Program-made: the position numbers and the translations under genes
The notes under the pieces: generated by a model
Databases searched by the model: none
Told to the model about the DNA's origin: nothing
The model's input: the letters and a program-made list of their open reading frames with translations, nothing else
In this document: positions 40,960 through 51,230 of the stretch, piece after piece
Layout: each line of letters starts with the position of its first letter
Numbering within the stretch: the first letter of the stretch is position 1
DNA from: Pogona vitticeps
Taxonomy: Eukaryota > Chordata > Lepidosauria > Squamata > Agamidae
Reading direction: 5' to 3'
Assembly (NCBI RefSeq): GCF_051106095.1
Contig: NC_135783.1
Coordinates: forward strand, 197,459,447-197,523,446
DNA length: 64,000 nucleotides

Positions 40960-41246
40960 CGCTGAAAGGGGAATGGAAGGCAACCACCCCTGGGGGGACC
41001 CACCCACCGGGTTTTCAGGCCAAGGGGTGAAATCCACCCCATCAGGTGCATCAGGAGAAGTTTGCCGCTTCTGCCAGCTCCGAGGTCGTCCGGAACCAGG
41101 TGTCGCCAACAACGGGAGGCTGCCCTTCCCCCTTGCCGGCGCGTGCTCCTGAGAGGCACACAGAGAGGTGCGCGCACACACACACACACGCTCCGGGTGT
41201 GGGGGGGGCGCTTCACCTGGGAGGGGGTCGTTCAGGGCCAAGCGGA

Positions 41247-41256
41247 GCGCATGCGC
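41247..41256. promoter_or_regulatory. NRF1-type palindromic site
   Basis: GCGCATGCGC is the core NRF1 consensus, inside the CpG island. Confidence 0.5.
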
Positions 41257-41432
41257 AGGGAGGGAGGCAGGCAGCTGGCGCGCTCCTTGGGTGTCCCAAG
41301 CTGGCGAGCCGGAGCCGGTGGGGGGGCCTCCGGGGAAGAAGCTGCGGGTGGCGAAGAAGCGCCAGGCGGCCGGATTGAGGGGGGCCCCCCGACGGGGGAG
41401 CGCACGCGCCTTCTCGGGGACTCTCGGTCGAG

Positions 41433-41438
41433 GTAAGA
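41433..41438 (+). other. Consensus splice donor in CpG island (candidate end of a first exon)
   Basis: GTCGAG|GTAAGAAG is close to an ideal donor on the + strand, within the island. It could end a 5' non-coding exon of the downstream gene. No matching second exon was found in the window. Confidence 0.3.
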
Positions 41439-41938
41439 AGGCGGGCGGGCGAGCCGAATCCCTTGAAGCCCCGGCGCTGGGCAGGGGCGCGCGCGAAGTT
41501 TGAGCGGCTCCTGGAGGTGCCGTCAAGTCGGTCTTCGTCGTCGGTCTGAGAAGGGAGGCAGAGACCGGGCGAGGGACGGAGAGGAGAAGCGCGCCGCGAG
41601 CTTGCCTAGCCGGCGAGGCGCCCCTTCGAAGCTTGGCGCGGGGCATCCCGGCGGGCTGCACCTCGGGGGCCCTGCCCCTGCCCTGCCCTGCCCTGCCCTG
41701 CCGGGGCGCGCTGCCCCGCGGGCTCTGCACGTGCCAGCCAGCCCTCCTCGTCCTCCTTTCCCTCCCCCCCAACCCCTCTTCTCTTCCTTCCCTCCCGCCC
41801 GCTTGCTTGGCATCGCAGCCCTGTCTCGCTCGAGGCAGGCGCGGGACTGGCCGCGCGCCCCGTTCCTGAAGTCGGGTCGAGAGCGCATCCGCGCGGCGGG
41901 AGGCGGGCGGCGCGGTCCTGGCGGCCGCAGCAAGGGCG

Positions 41939-41966
41939 TGAGTGAGTGAGTGAGTGAGTGAGTGTG
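41939..41966. repeat. (GTGA)n microsatellite in the CpG island
   Basis: About six GTGA units followed by GTGTG and a G run. Confidence 0.9.
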
Positions 41967-42197
41967 TGGGGGGGGGCGCGGCTGGCTGCCCGGGAGGAAA
42001 GGCTCTCTGGAGAGCCGGCTCTCGCGCCCGGTGTTGGTGGGACGGACCGCGCGGCTCGCCTTTTCGCCTCGCTTGACTTTCGGAAGAAAAGCTCCCGCCG
42101 TTCGCGGAAAGGGGGGGGGGAACTTCCTCGGCAAAGGAGGAATTAGCCTACTTTAAGGAATCATCCCTGGTGAGCTAATTACGAAGCATGGAGTTTG

Positions 42198-42238
42198 TGC
42201 GTGTTTGTGTGTGTGTGTGTGAGCGCGCGCGCGCGTGT
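42198..42238. repeat. (GT)n-(GC)n microsatellite
   Basis: GT repeats pass into alternating GC/CG, a sequence able to adopt Z-DNA. Confidence 0.8.
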
Positions 42239-42330
42239 TTTCAAGGCCCACAGCGTTGGCGGGAGGGCAGGGGCTCCAGCGACAGCTCCGAGGGGGCACC
42301 CCTGGGTGGTCTTTGCCCTGGGTGCTGATG

Positions 42331-45248
42331 CTTTTAGGTGTCGGGTTCATGGAACCAGGTTTTTCTCTGGATGGGGTCAGAGAAGAAGAAGAAGAGCGGT
42401 GCGGGAGGACCAGAGAGATGGGACTCTGCCGAGACAGGTCCCACTCAAGGAGAGGCCAAACGGGAAGGGGTTTGAGCACCCTTGGTTGGTGGTGCTCATC
42501 AGAATGCCTTCTCTGTTTATTTAAAATAGTTTTTTTCCCCCCTACCTTTCTCCTTAGCCTGCTAGGTGGTGACAAAGAAGCAAATAGGAAAGTGGGTGAT
42601 AGTTTGTATGATAGGACAGTTTTGACAAGGAAAAAAGTACTCAGAAACCGAAACAGGCTTCAGGAAGGGCTGAAGCAGCAGCTAGTTCTGGACAGGATTA
42701 TCCTATAACAGTGCCTTCTAATCTTCTAAAATGCACTCATACACACGCCAGCTCCCCATCCCATTATTTCCCTCCCCGCACACCAAAGGGAGCTGTGTTG
42801 TCAAGAAAGGTCTGAAAGTGATTATGTGTATGTGTGTTGGGAATTTGTTACCATACAATCAATTCTATAAAGTAAGTGCCGGCACTCGGCTATTTGTTCA
42901 CAACAAGTTCAGGATAAATTTAGAAATTGTTTTTCTGTATTTAAACAATACTTTTTGTTTAAAATTCTCTTGGAAGCCATGAGATGTATGAATTAGGTAA
43001 TAAAATAGTTATCTAGGGTTGTACACAGGAGTCCACAAGTAAATGATTGCTGATTTTTCTAAACATTATCAATATATAATGTGACTTGGTTTATGTGATT
43101 TAATTGATCAAAATACGTTTTCTTTGCCGGATGCCTACTGATCTGCAGATCAAATACTGTATTTTAGGATTCCTGGGGTGAATGCTTTAGGTCTGAAGGG
43201 AAGAAGCTCAAAGTATGGGATAAAAGGTGCTACAGCATGCTGTCCCCGGATCCCTGCTTAGAAAACATCTGGCTAGTAACACATGGTCCTTCAGACTCCA
43301 CTTTAGTTAATTGCTGAAAGAAGTAATAAGTGTACAGGCTCTTCTTCCATCATAGCTGTTACTTAATTAGTAGAGGGTATTTAGGTTGACCCTCTCCCAG
43401 TCTCTGGCTGGTGCTATTATGTAATCATGTTTAGTTATAACTACTGTATCCCATCTATTATGCTAAAGATATGTTATAGTGTTTTTTAAAAATACACATG
43501 CTTGATTCAGAAAGAGACAGTCTTGGTATTTAAAGATAGAATTTTGCTAGGAATATATGAAGAAATTACAGGGCATTTTAATAGCACTCTTTGAACAATC
43601 ATCTAAGCATACTAATCTCAGACATATATGAATGACTAAGGGTCAAGCAATAATACAGTCATCTGAGAAAAAAATGTAAACATTTTCAGAATGAACAACT
43701 GAGCAAAGGGAACTAGGAAAAGTGCATTATTAGTGAAAACCTGACAGGTAAAAATGACAGTCTGGAACTCAGGATATCCCAAGGAGCTGGGAAATAAGGA
43801 GGCCAGCTGATGCAGGGGTGTTCCACCAATTTGAGCATGCAGCCAGGCACCATTTCCTGGGCTAGCCCCAATTGGCTGCTGCCCTCTATGCTGAGCCCCA
43901 CTCCCTGTGCAAGGAAGAAAGGAAGAGAGCACCTTCAGCTACCACTCCTTGGTACCCACTGCTGTTGCCATCAGTGGGGAGGTAAGAGGACTAAGTGCTC
44001 CAGCTGCTGAACTATATTATCTAAGCTGGTTGTCTCCACCATGCGTGGATTGAGAGAAGTGGCAGAGCCTATAGAAGCCACTACAGAGTAATACGCCTTG
44101 CCTTCATATATATAATGTAGTGGTTCTGTAATTCCTGTGTTTTGTTCCCTGTTACTTCTGCAAGCACTTGTTCCTGACCTGAAACAAACTAGTTATGACT
44201 CATTTGAAGGTGTCGCCTTCTTAATATTCACAAGCCCTCTGAGATAAAGCTTCCTTTAACAAAATGATCAAAGTGTGTCACAGAAATTTGGAGCAGCATT
44301 TTCCAATAGTTCACGTGTTTATTTTCTTTCTTTCTTTCCCATCTTTCTATCAAAAATGGAAATAACAAAAATAAATAAAAAATAAATAAATTCCAGTGAC
44401 CAGGTGGCCAAAACCCCTTCTGTAACACCACAGCCTATGTGTCAAAGGCCTATCTGAATAAAAAAAGGTTTTGCATACTGATGGAAGGATGAGAGTGAAA
44501 GATCAGCCTACACTCCCTGTAACAGGAGCTTGAGAACAGCCAATCAGGAAAGCCCTGCCCTCTGCTCCCACCAGGCATGCCTCTGCTGTTGGTGGAATTG
44601 GCTTCCTCTGAAGGTTGTAACACCAACAGTCATGTTGGAAGTAGAATGGTCTTCAAAGCAGCCTAATTCCAGGTTGAGTAGGGCTTTATAGAAGAAGTCT
44701 AGCACTAGACTTGTATCTGGGAACAGATCACTAGATAGCACAGCTGTTGTTGACAAGACACTCCTTATGACTAGCCTGTTAACAGCTGTCCATTAAAGTG
44801 TCCATATAGTTAAAAATATTTTTGGTGGTCATTTTTGGGACACCACCACAAGTATGTGCAACTGTTGCACTAGCTTTAAGTATACAACTACACTCCTGGT
44901 CACTCAGAAAACCAAATAAGTGACTGAATCCTAGAATCCACCTACCCACTTCAAGGAGAGTGATTCTCCTTCTGTTTTCTAATATGTATATCTTTCTACT
45001 GTCCTCTTATCTTGTCTGGACTGCATGCCAATTTTTTCATCCTCATCACGTCCACTACCAATATCAGACATGGGAGAACAGTTTCCTTGGATTTAAATGG
45101 AAGAGGTAGAGTTGGGTGTAATCATTGTACTGGTGGCATTAAATCCTCAAACCTGAGTGAGATTTTCTTGTGGTTTCAAGTTTTTATAAGTGGCATGGGA
45201 GAAAAAAGGAGCCGTGACACCAGTATCTACAGCATTAAAGTGGAGTTT
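42331..45248. other. Sequence after the CpG island, no element recognised
   Basis: AT-rich. A (TTTC)/(AAAT) patch lies near 44330-44390. If the island is a promoter this would be first-intron sequence. Confidence 0.4.
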
Positions 45249-45720
45249 CTTAGAATAATTGAACCACAGAATAGTGGATTTGGAAAAAAAACTCTAAGGC
45301 CATCGAGTCCAATCTCCTGCTCAATGCAAGAATCCAAAGTATATCTGACAGATAGCTGTCTAATTTTCTCTTGAATGCCTCTAATGCTCAGTATCTCCTG
45401 AGGTAATTGATTCTATTGTTGTACTGTTCTAAGAATCAGGAAGTTTTTCTTGATATTCACCCAAAATCTGGCTTCTTGTAACTTGAGCCTGTTATTACAT
45501 GTCCTGCATTCTGGAATGACTGAGGACAGATCCTGCACCTCCCCTATCAAGTTGTTGAAAAGTGCTATCCTATCTCCCCTCAGTCTTCTTTTCTCAAGGC
45601 TAAACAAGCCTAGTTCTTTCAGTCTATCCTCACAGGGCTAGTTTTCCAATCCCTTGTTGCTGCCCTCTGACTTTGTTCTGGTTTGTCTGCATCCTCATAT
45701 ACTACCTTCTGAACTTGCCT
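45249..45720 (-). mobile_element. CR1 LINE, 5'-truncated 3' part, second copy
   Basis: Same order as 31636-32040: GCCATCGAGTCCAATCTCCT, CCAAAATCTGGCTTCTTGTA, CTCCCCTCAGTCTTCTTTTC, AAGGCTAAACAAGCC. It extends further toward the LINE 5' side (TCTGACTTTGTTCTGGTTTG). Confidence 0.85.
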
Positions 45721-46165
45721 GTCCCAGAAGGAATTAAGCTGTTGTAAAACAGGACCTCCAGATAACATTCCAGATGACCCAGAAGGGAGCCATGATCACT
45801 GGCATAGAAAAAAGATACATCCAACAGAACTGAGGGGACAGACTCCCTCATCCAGTTTTCAGCATCCATACACCAAGCAGTAACCCAGACAGACTCTCTA
45901 ATCTAAGCGATATGGAAATCATATTGGAACTGACCTAGATAAATCCTCAAAAAAAATCCCTGTTGCTGAGACCTCACCAGATGCTCCAGCAACATGCTGG
46001 TAATTGAGTCAATAGGATACAAGAAAAAAAGTCTTACCATCTCCTTCTTCTCCATCCCCATCAAAATGAGATGTTCACCACTACCTTTGCCTTGATGAGT
46101 TTCCTGACCCCTTTATCATCGAAATTCATCCACAAAGTGCCGTGCACATTTTTTACAAGAGGCTA
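45721..46165. other. Unassigned sequence next to the BovB LINE
   Basis: May be CR1-related in part. Nothing definite recognised. Confidence 0.35.
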
Positions 46166-47555
46166 TTGAGTGATCTAGGTATAATCTAAACCAAATCCCT
46201 TATGAATACATAGTGGAAGTGAAGAATAGATTTAAGGAACTAGATTTGGTGGACAGAATGCTTGAAGAACTTTGGATAGAGGCTTGTAACATTGTACAGG
46301 AGGCAGCAACGAAAACCATCCCAAAGAAAAGGAAATGAAAGAAAGCAAAGTGGCTGTCCAACGAGGCCTTAGAAATAGCAGAGCAGAGAAGAGAAACAAA
46401 GTGCAAGGGAGATAGGGAAACTGAACACAGACTTCCAAAGAATAGCAAGGAAGGACAAGAGGGCCTTCTTAAATGAACAATGCAAAGATATAGAGGAAAA
46501 TAATAGAAAAGGAAAAACCAGAGATCTGTTCAGGAAAATTGGAGATATTAAAGGAACATTTTGTGCAAAGATGGACATGATAAAGGAGAAAAATGGGAGA
46601 GACCTCACAGAAGCAGAAGATATCAAGAAGAGGTGGCAAGAATACACAGAGGAATTATACCATAAAGATTTGGATGTCCTCCTGGACAGCCCAGATACTG
46701 TGGTTGCTGACCTTGAGCCAGACATCCTGGAGAGTGAAGTCAAGTGGGCCTTAGAAAGCCTGGCTAACAACAAGGCCAGTGGAGGTGATGGCATTCCATT
46801 TGAACTATTTAAAATCTTCAAAGATGACACTGTTAAGGTGCTATACTCAATATGCCGGCAAGTTTGGAAAACTCAACAGTGGCCAGAGGACTGGAAAAGA
46901 TCAGTCTACATCCCAATCCCAAAGAAGGGCAGTGCCAAAGAATGCTCCAACTACTGTACAATTGCACTCATTTCACACACTAGTAAGGTTATGCTCAAAG
47001 TCCTCCAAGGTAGGCTTCAGCAGTACTGTATCTGGACTGAGAACTCCCAGAAGTACAAGCTGGATTCTGAAGAGGCAGAGGAACTAGAGACCAAATTGCT
47101 AACATGCGCTGGATTATGGAGAAAGCCAAAGAGTCCAAGAAAAACATCTACTTCTGCTTCATTGACTACGCAAAAGCCTTTGACTGTGTTGACCACAGCA
47201 AACTATGGCAAGTCCTTAATGGGGACTTTATCTATCTCCTTATCTATCTCCTTATCTATCTCCTGAGAAACCTATACGTGGGACAGGAAGGAACAGTTAG
47301 AACTGGATATGGAACAACTGATTGGTTCAAAATTGGGAAAGGTGTAAGACAAGGTTGTATATTGTCTCCCTGCTTATTTAACTTATATGCAGAATACATC
47401 ATGTGAAAGGCCGGACTGGAGGAATCCCAAGCCGGAATTAAAACTGCCGGGAGAAATATCAGCAACCTCCGATATGCAGATGATACCACTCTGATGGCAG
47501 AAAGTGATGAAGAATTAAAGAACCTACTAATGAGGATGAAAGAGGAGAGTGCAAA
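46166..47555 (+). mobile_element. BovB (RTE) LINE, linker and reverse transcriptase
   Basis: Reads RYNLNQIPYEYIVEVKNRFK, then IKKRWQEYTEELYHKDLDVL, SEVKWALESLANNKASGGDG, QQWPEDWKRSVYIPIPKKGS, KNIYFCFIDYAKAFDCVDHS, IGKGVRQGCILSPCLFNLYA, AGRNISNLRYADDTTLMAES. The order and wording match BovB polyprotein as known from ruminants and squamates, including the catalytic YADD. A frame change lies near 47.0 kb, and at 47227-47262 a TTATCTATCTCC triplication replaces a few RT residues. The endonuclease is missing. Confidence 0.92.
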
Positions 47556-48180
47556 AAACTGCAGTGAGTCCTGGACCCTTCATGCACGGCAGGAGAGAAA
47601 GCTGAACACATTCCATATGCGCTGCCTCTCACGTATTTTTGTTATCACCTGGCAGGACAAAGTTCCAAATAGTGTAGTCCTAGATCGAGCTGGAATTTTT
47701 ATCATGTATACACTACTGAAACAGCAACGTCTACGTTGGCTCGGGCATGTTGTGAGAATGGCTGATGGTTGGATTCCAAAGGATCTCCTGTATGGAGAAC
47801 TAGTGCAGGGAAATCGCCCCAGAGGGAGACCACAGCTGCGATACAAGGATATCTGCAAGTGGGATTTGAAGGCCTTGGAAATGGATCTCAACAGATGGGA
47901 AACCCTGACATCTGAGCGTTCAGCCTGGAGGCATGCAGTGCATCACGGCCTCTCCCAATTTGAAGAGACTCTTGCCCAGCAGGCCGAGGCAAAGAGGCAG
48001 TCCCGAAAGCAGCAAAACCAGGGAGCTAGACGGGGTACAGATTGTACTTGTCCTAAGTGTGGAAGGGATTGTCACTCTCGAACTGGCCTTCTCAGCCACA
48101 CTAGATGCTGTTCCAAGTCCTCCATGCAGAGCACGATACCATAGTCTCTCGAGACTGAAGGATGCCTATGATGATGATGA
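47556..48180 (+). mobile_element. C-terminus and tail of a different LINE family, fused in frame to BovB
   Basis: Continues the open frame as ESWTLHARQERKLNTFHMRC, VPNSVVLDRAGIFIMYTLLK, LRWLGHVVRMADGWIPKDLL, GNRPRGRPQLRYKDICKWDL, then a cysteine/histidine end CPKCGRDCHSRTGLLSHTRC (C-x2-C-x12-H-x2/3-C, zinc-finger-like). BovB's own end reads differently (compare 35440-35830). The stop is at 48142-48144; the DNA tail ends in GATGCCTATGATGATGATGA. I recognise the type from other vertebrate LINEs but cannot name the clade. Confidence 0.8.
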
Positions 48181-48360
48181 TTCTTGTAGGAAGGTATATT
48201 ACAATTTGTATGTTGGCATCTCTTCACATTCCATTTAAAGAAGATCAGATGTGCTTCCCCTTAAGTTACTTACCATGCAGCCGATCTGGTTTATTTATGG
48301 AATTTCGCAGGGATTCAGACAATGTTGACTTCCATTTTTAATCCTTGTAACCTTCCCAAG

Positions 48361-48428
48361 TTTTGCTATCTCTTCGTCTGGTTAAGTCAGAACTGACTTG
48401 ATGACACACAATTATTATTATTTTCTTC
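48361..48428 (+). mobile_element. RTE/Sauria-type SINE tail fragment
   Basis: TTAAGTCAGAACTGACTTGA then TGACACACAATTATTATTAT is the RTE-like tail with a simple-repeat end. Confidence 0.55.
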
Positions 48429-49090
48429 TAGACACCCTGGAGTCTTTCTCCAAATGAATTTGCTACCTGAAATAGACAAAGGAAAACATGAAAGTGGATA
48501 GATGGGGCATAAGTAATCCGGGGAAGAATGTGGTTATTTCAGTTGTAGATATAGTATTATGACAGTTGCAACTCTTTTTATTTCTCTGGTTTGGGGTTGG
48601 GTTTTGATCATTACATAGGGGAAAAAAAACATCACTTTCAGCTTGCAGGCAGGCCATCTTGAGAAGGTGTCATTTGGGCCAGTTGATTCAATCCATAACT
48701 TGTACTGCTCTGGACACATTGATCTCATTTGATTTCAGAGTCTACACAGGGCCAGGATTGGTTTGTACTTGGGGTGGGGGCTTTAGTAAATAGCAGGTGT
48801 TTCCTGGGTAGGGTTGGGAAAGAATCGTCTCTGAAACCATAGAGAGCCACTCCAGATCAAAGTTGATAACTTTGGTCCAGCTAAATGGACCCAAGCCCCA
48901 GCTCATTATAAAGCATATTCCTATACTCCTACGACAGTATTTTGTCGCTGTGATCCACCCGCATGTACCCTAAAGTACTACTTCAAGCAGATTGTTTGCA
49001 GACAGTGTAACAGACCTTCAGATTTTCACTTCATAAATGTAAACGTCTCATCTTATGCTTTGCACGTAGGACAACAGTAGCATAAGGATT
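48429..49090. other. Unassigned sequence
   Basis: Nothing recognised. Confidence 0.4.
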
Positions 49091-49098
49091 CTCTAAAT

Positions 49099-49234
49099 CA
49101 GTGGTCCTCAATGTTGGGCCTCCAGATGTTGTTGAACTACAACTCCCAGAAGCCTTCACCACCACCTCTACTGGCCAGGATTTCTGGGAGTTGAAGTCCA
49201 AGAACATCTGGAGGCCCAAGGTTGAGGACCACTG
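49099..49234. mobile_element. hAT hairpin MITE with perfect 8-bp duplication
   Basis: Ends CAGTGGTCCTCAATGTTGGG and CCCAAGGTTGAGGACCACTG. Duplication CTCTAAAT at 49091-49098 and 49235-49242. Same family as 15655. Confidence 0.93.
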
Positions 49235-49242
49235 CTCTAAAT

Positions 49243-49400
49243 GATAATTATGTGCCATCACGTTGAGTCTGACTTATAGTGACCCTTGTCGTCCTTTCTT
49301 AGGCATTAAGTACTCTGAAGTGGTTTACTACTACCTTCTTCCAGTGACCCTCTAGGACTGTGCAAGCTGACTCTTCTTCCAGATAACACATTGAGGAATC
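49243..49400 (-). mobile_element. Sauria-type SINE, tail and body
   Basis: TTATGTGCCATCACGTTGAG, CTGACTTATAGTGACCCTTG and CCCTCTAGGACTGTGCAAGC match the layout of the SINE at 13.8 kb. The hAT at 49099 lies at its tail. The tRNA head is not clear. Confidence 0.6.
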
Positions 49401-50214
49401 TACATGCTCATAGGCTCTTTACATTCTTCACCTCTGCTTCTAACCTGGGTGCTTTGGTCACATTTGTTTCCATCCCTCCAACCCTTGATTAAGAATAGCA
49501 AGGATGAAACAGCCCGGAGTTATGGTTTGATGGACAGGAAATCGTAGTTCAGTCTTAAAGGGTGCTTTAGTAAAAATTGTGTCTTTAAGTGAAGGTGCTG
49601 GATTTTTCAGTGATGTGTTGCAGTCTTTAGTTCAGTTAACAGTCCAAAAGGAGTACCGTTTTGAAGATTACACAATCTTACAGTGTTTGTGAAGCTGTAA
49701 GATGAATGCATTGAAGTGTTAGTGGGGATCTTTATCTTGGAGAAGTTAGCTAATAGCTGCATGTAATTGGGTACCAAAGTTCAGTAGAAGGTTAACTCCA
49801 ACACACTCTAGTTGAGTTGCAAAGATAAGGCCAGTGTTTATTTATTCAGAAGAAAAGAAAGGTGTCACAGTCCCAGCATCGTTTTCATGCTTATGTTGCC
49901 TTGTACTTTTGTTGATACCTTTAGGATGCATTTACATCAGTTGGGTAGGTTTTGCTTCCTGAACATTTCAAGCAAATACGTCTTTAGTCAATCGGTACTT
50001 TATTTTATTTATATTACAGCTTTCCCCCAGTTCAGGTACTCAAGACAGCTTAAAAATAAAAAATATTAAAAATTTATGAAACTTGTAATGATGTTGAAAG
50101 ACTGTTAGACTTAAAAATAAAAACAGCAAAGAAAAAAGACATACACAGATTAAAAAAAGTTTTAAAGGAGAAAAGAAAAGTTGAGCATCCCCTTTAAAAA
50201 GCTGTCTTTGCTGC
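49401..50214. other. Unassigned sequence
   Basis: AT-rich; nothing recognised. Confidence 0.4.
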
Positions 50215-50760
50215 TGATCAGTGGACAGAAGTTTGGATGAAGAGAACAGCCATTCTCTACTGGTGGAAAGTCAGAAATGAGAGGCAAACCTAGCATCACT
50301 TGGAAGAAAATTCCATAGCCTAGATCAGGCTTGTCCAACCTTGGCCCTCCAGATGTTCTTGGACTTCAACTCCCAGAAATCCTGGCCAGCAGAGGTGGTG
50401 CTGGCCAGCAGAGGTGGTGCTGAAGACTTCTGGGAGTTGAAGTCCAAGAACATCTGGAGGGCCAAGGTTGGACAAGCCTGGCCTAGATGCAACTGCTGGA
50501 AAGCCGCCCCCCCCCACCGCCTTCACCAGACATGACTGTGAGGGTTGTGGAACTGAGAGAACTGCATCCCCCAATGATTTTAAAACTGGAGGTTCATATG
50601 AAGAGATGCTGTCCTTTGAGTAGCCTGGATCCAAACTGTGTAGGCCTTGATAGGTCATAACCAGCCCTTTGAACTGCGCTTGGAAATGGTCCAGCAAGGC
50701 AGTGGAGCTGATATAACAAGTGAGTTATAACTGGGCCCCGTCAGCAGCCTGTCTCAAGCC
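50215..50760 (-). mobile_element. Decayed CR1/L3-like LINE 3' region, split by a hAT MITE
   Basis: Shares text style with 11760-12160 (AGGTCATAACCAGCCCTTTG, AACTGCGCTTGGAAATGGTC). The hAT at 50326 interrupts it. Family tentative. Confidence 0.45.
50326..50480. mobile_element. hAT hairpin MITE with perfect 8-bp duplication
   Basis: Ends CAGGCTTGTCCAACCTTGGC and GCCAAGGTTGGACAAGCCTG. Duplication GCCTAGAT at 50318-50325 and 50481-50488. The loop has a 19-bp direct duplication (CTGGCCAGCAGAGGTGGTG). Confidence 0.93.
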
Positions 50761-50859
50761 TTTTGGACCAGACCAGGTGACCATTTCTGAACATGTGATC
50801 TAAAAATATTTGTTAAAAATATATCTAGAAAGTTTCATGCAGCCACCGTGCTAATGGTC

Positions 50860-50906
50860 TATTGGAAGCCGCCCAGAGTGGTCGACCAGACCAGATGGGC
50901 GGGATA

Positions 50907-50973
<67 letters not shown>

Positions 50974-50989
50974 AATAGCACAATCAAAA

Positions 50990-51064
<75 letters not shown>

Positions 51065-51068
51065 ATAG
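50860..51068 (+). repeat. LINE/SINE tail with long (AAAT)n arrays
   Basis: GGAAGCCGCCCAGAGTGGTC, then GATGGGCGGGATATAAAT, leads into AAAT units at 50905-50974 and again at 50985-51067. Each array is followed by ATAGCACAATCA. Confidence 0.9.
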
Positions 51069-51104
51069 CACAATCACCACAAGTTCTCTTGAAGGAATGG
51101 AGAT

Positions 51105-51230
51105 TTGGACTAGGTGACAAGGAGCTGAGTTTGGGAGTTTGATTCCTCCTACTAGGCCTCCTTGACAGGGGTGGGACTCGACGATCCATAGGGCGCCTTC
51201 CAGCTCTGCAGTTCTAAGATGAAGATGAAA
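51105..51230 (+). mobile_element. tRNA-headed SINE with CR1-like tail, partial
   Basis: GGGAGTTTGATTCC (box B-like), then GGGACTCGACGATCCATAGG, GCCTTCCAGCTCTGCAGTTC and a GATGAAGATG end, as in 22880-23015. Confidence 0.6.

Larger units (their letters stand above)
40960..42330. promoter_or_regulatory. CpG island, probable promoter of the gene after CWC22 (ZNF385B proposed)
   Basis: GC-rich and CpG-dense sequence, most intense at 41200-42130, in otherwise AT-rich DNA. It holds an NRF1-type GCGCATGCGC at 41247-41256, GC boxes (GCGGGCGGGC at 41441), an E-box CACGTG at 41728-41733 and a consensus donor at 41433. Long open frames on both strands (up to 358 codons) arise because stops are rare in GC-rich DNA; none resembles a known protein. 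In mammals ZNF385B follows CWC22 in the same orientation, which is the basis for the proposal. Direction and target gene are inferred. Confidence 0.75.

Noticed and set aside
40696-42134. Long open frames (up to 358 and 203 codons) on both strands at the CpG island
   Set aside because: GC-rich DNA has few stops. The frames overlap on both strands, are rich in Arg, Pro, Gly and Ala, and show no domain I know.
50851-51189. Leu/Ile/Phe/Tyr-rich frames
   Set aside because: Translation of an (AAAT)n microsatellite.
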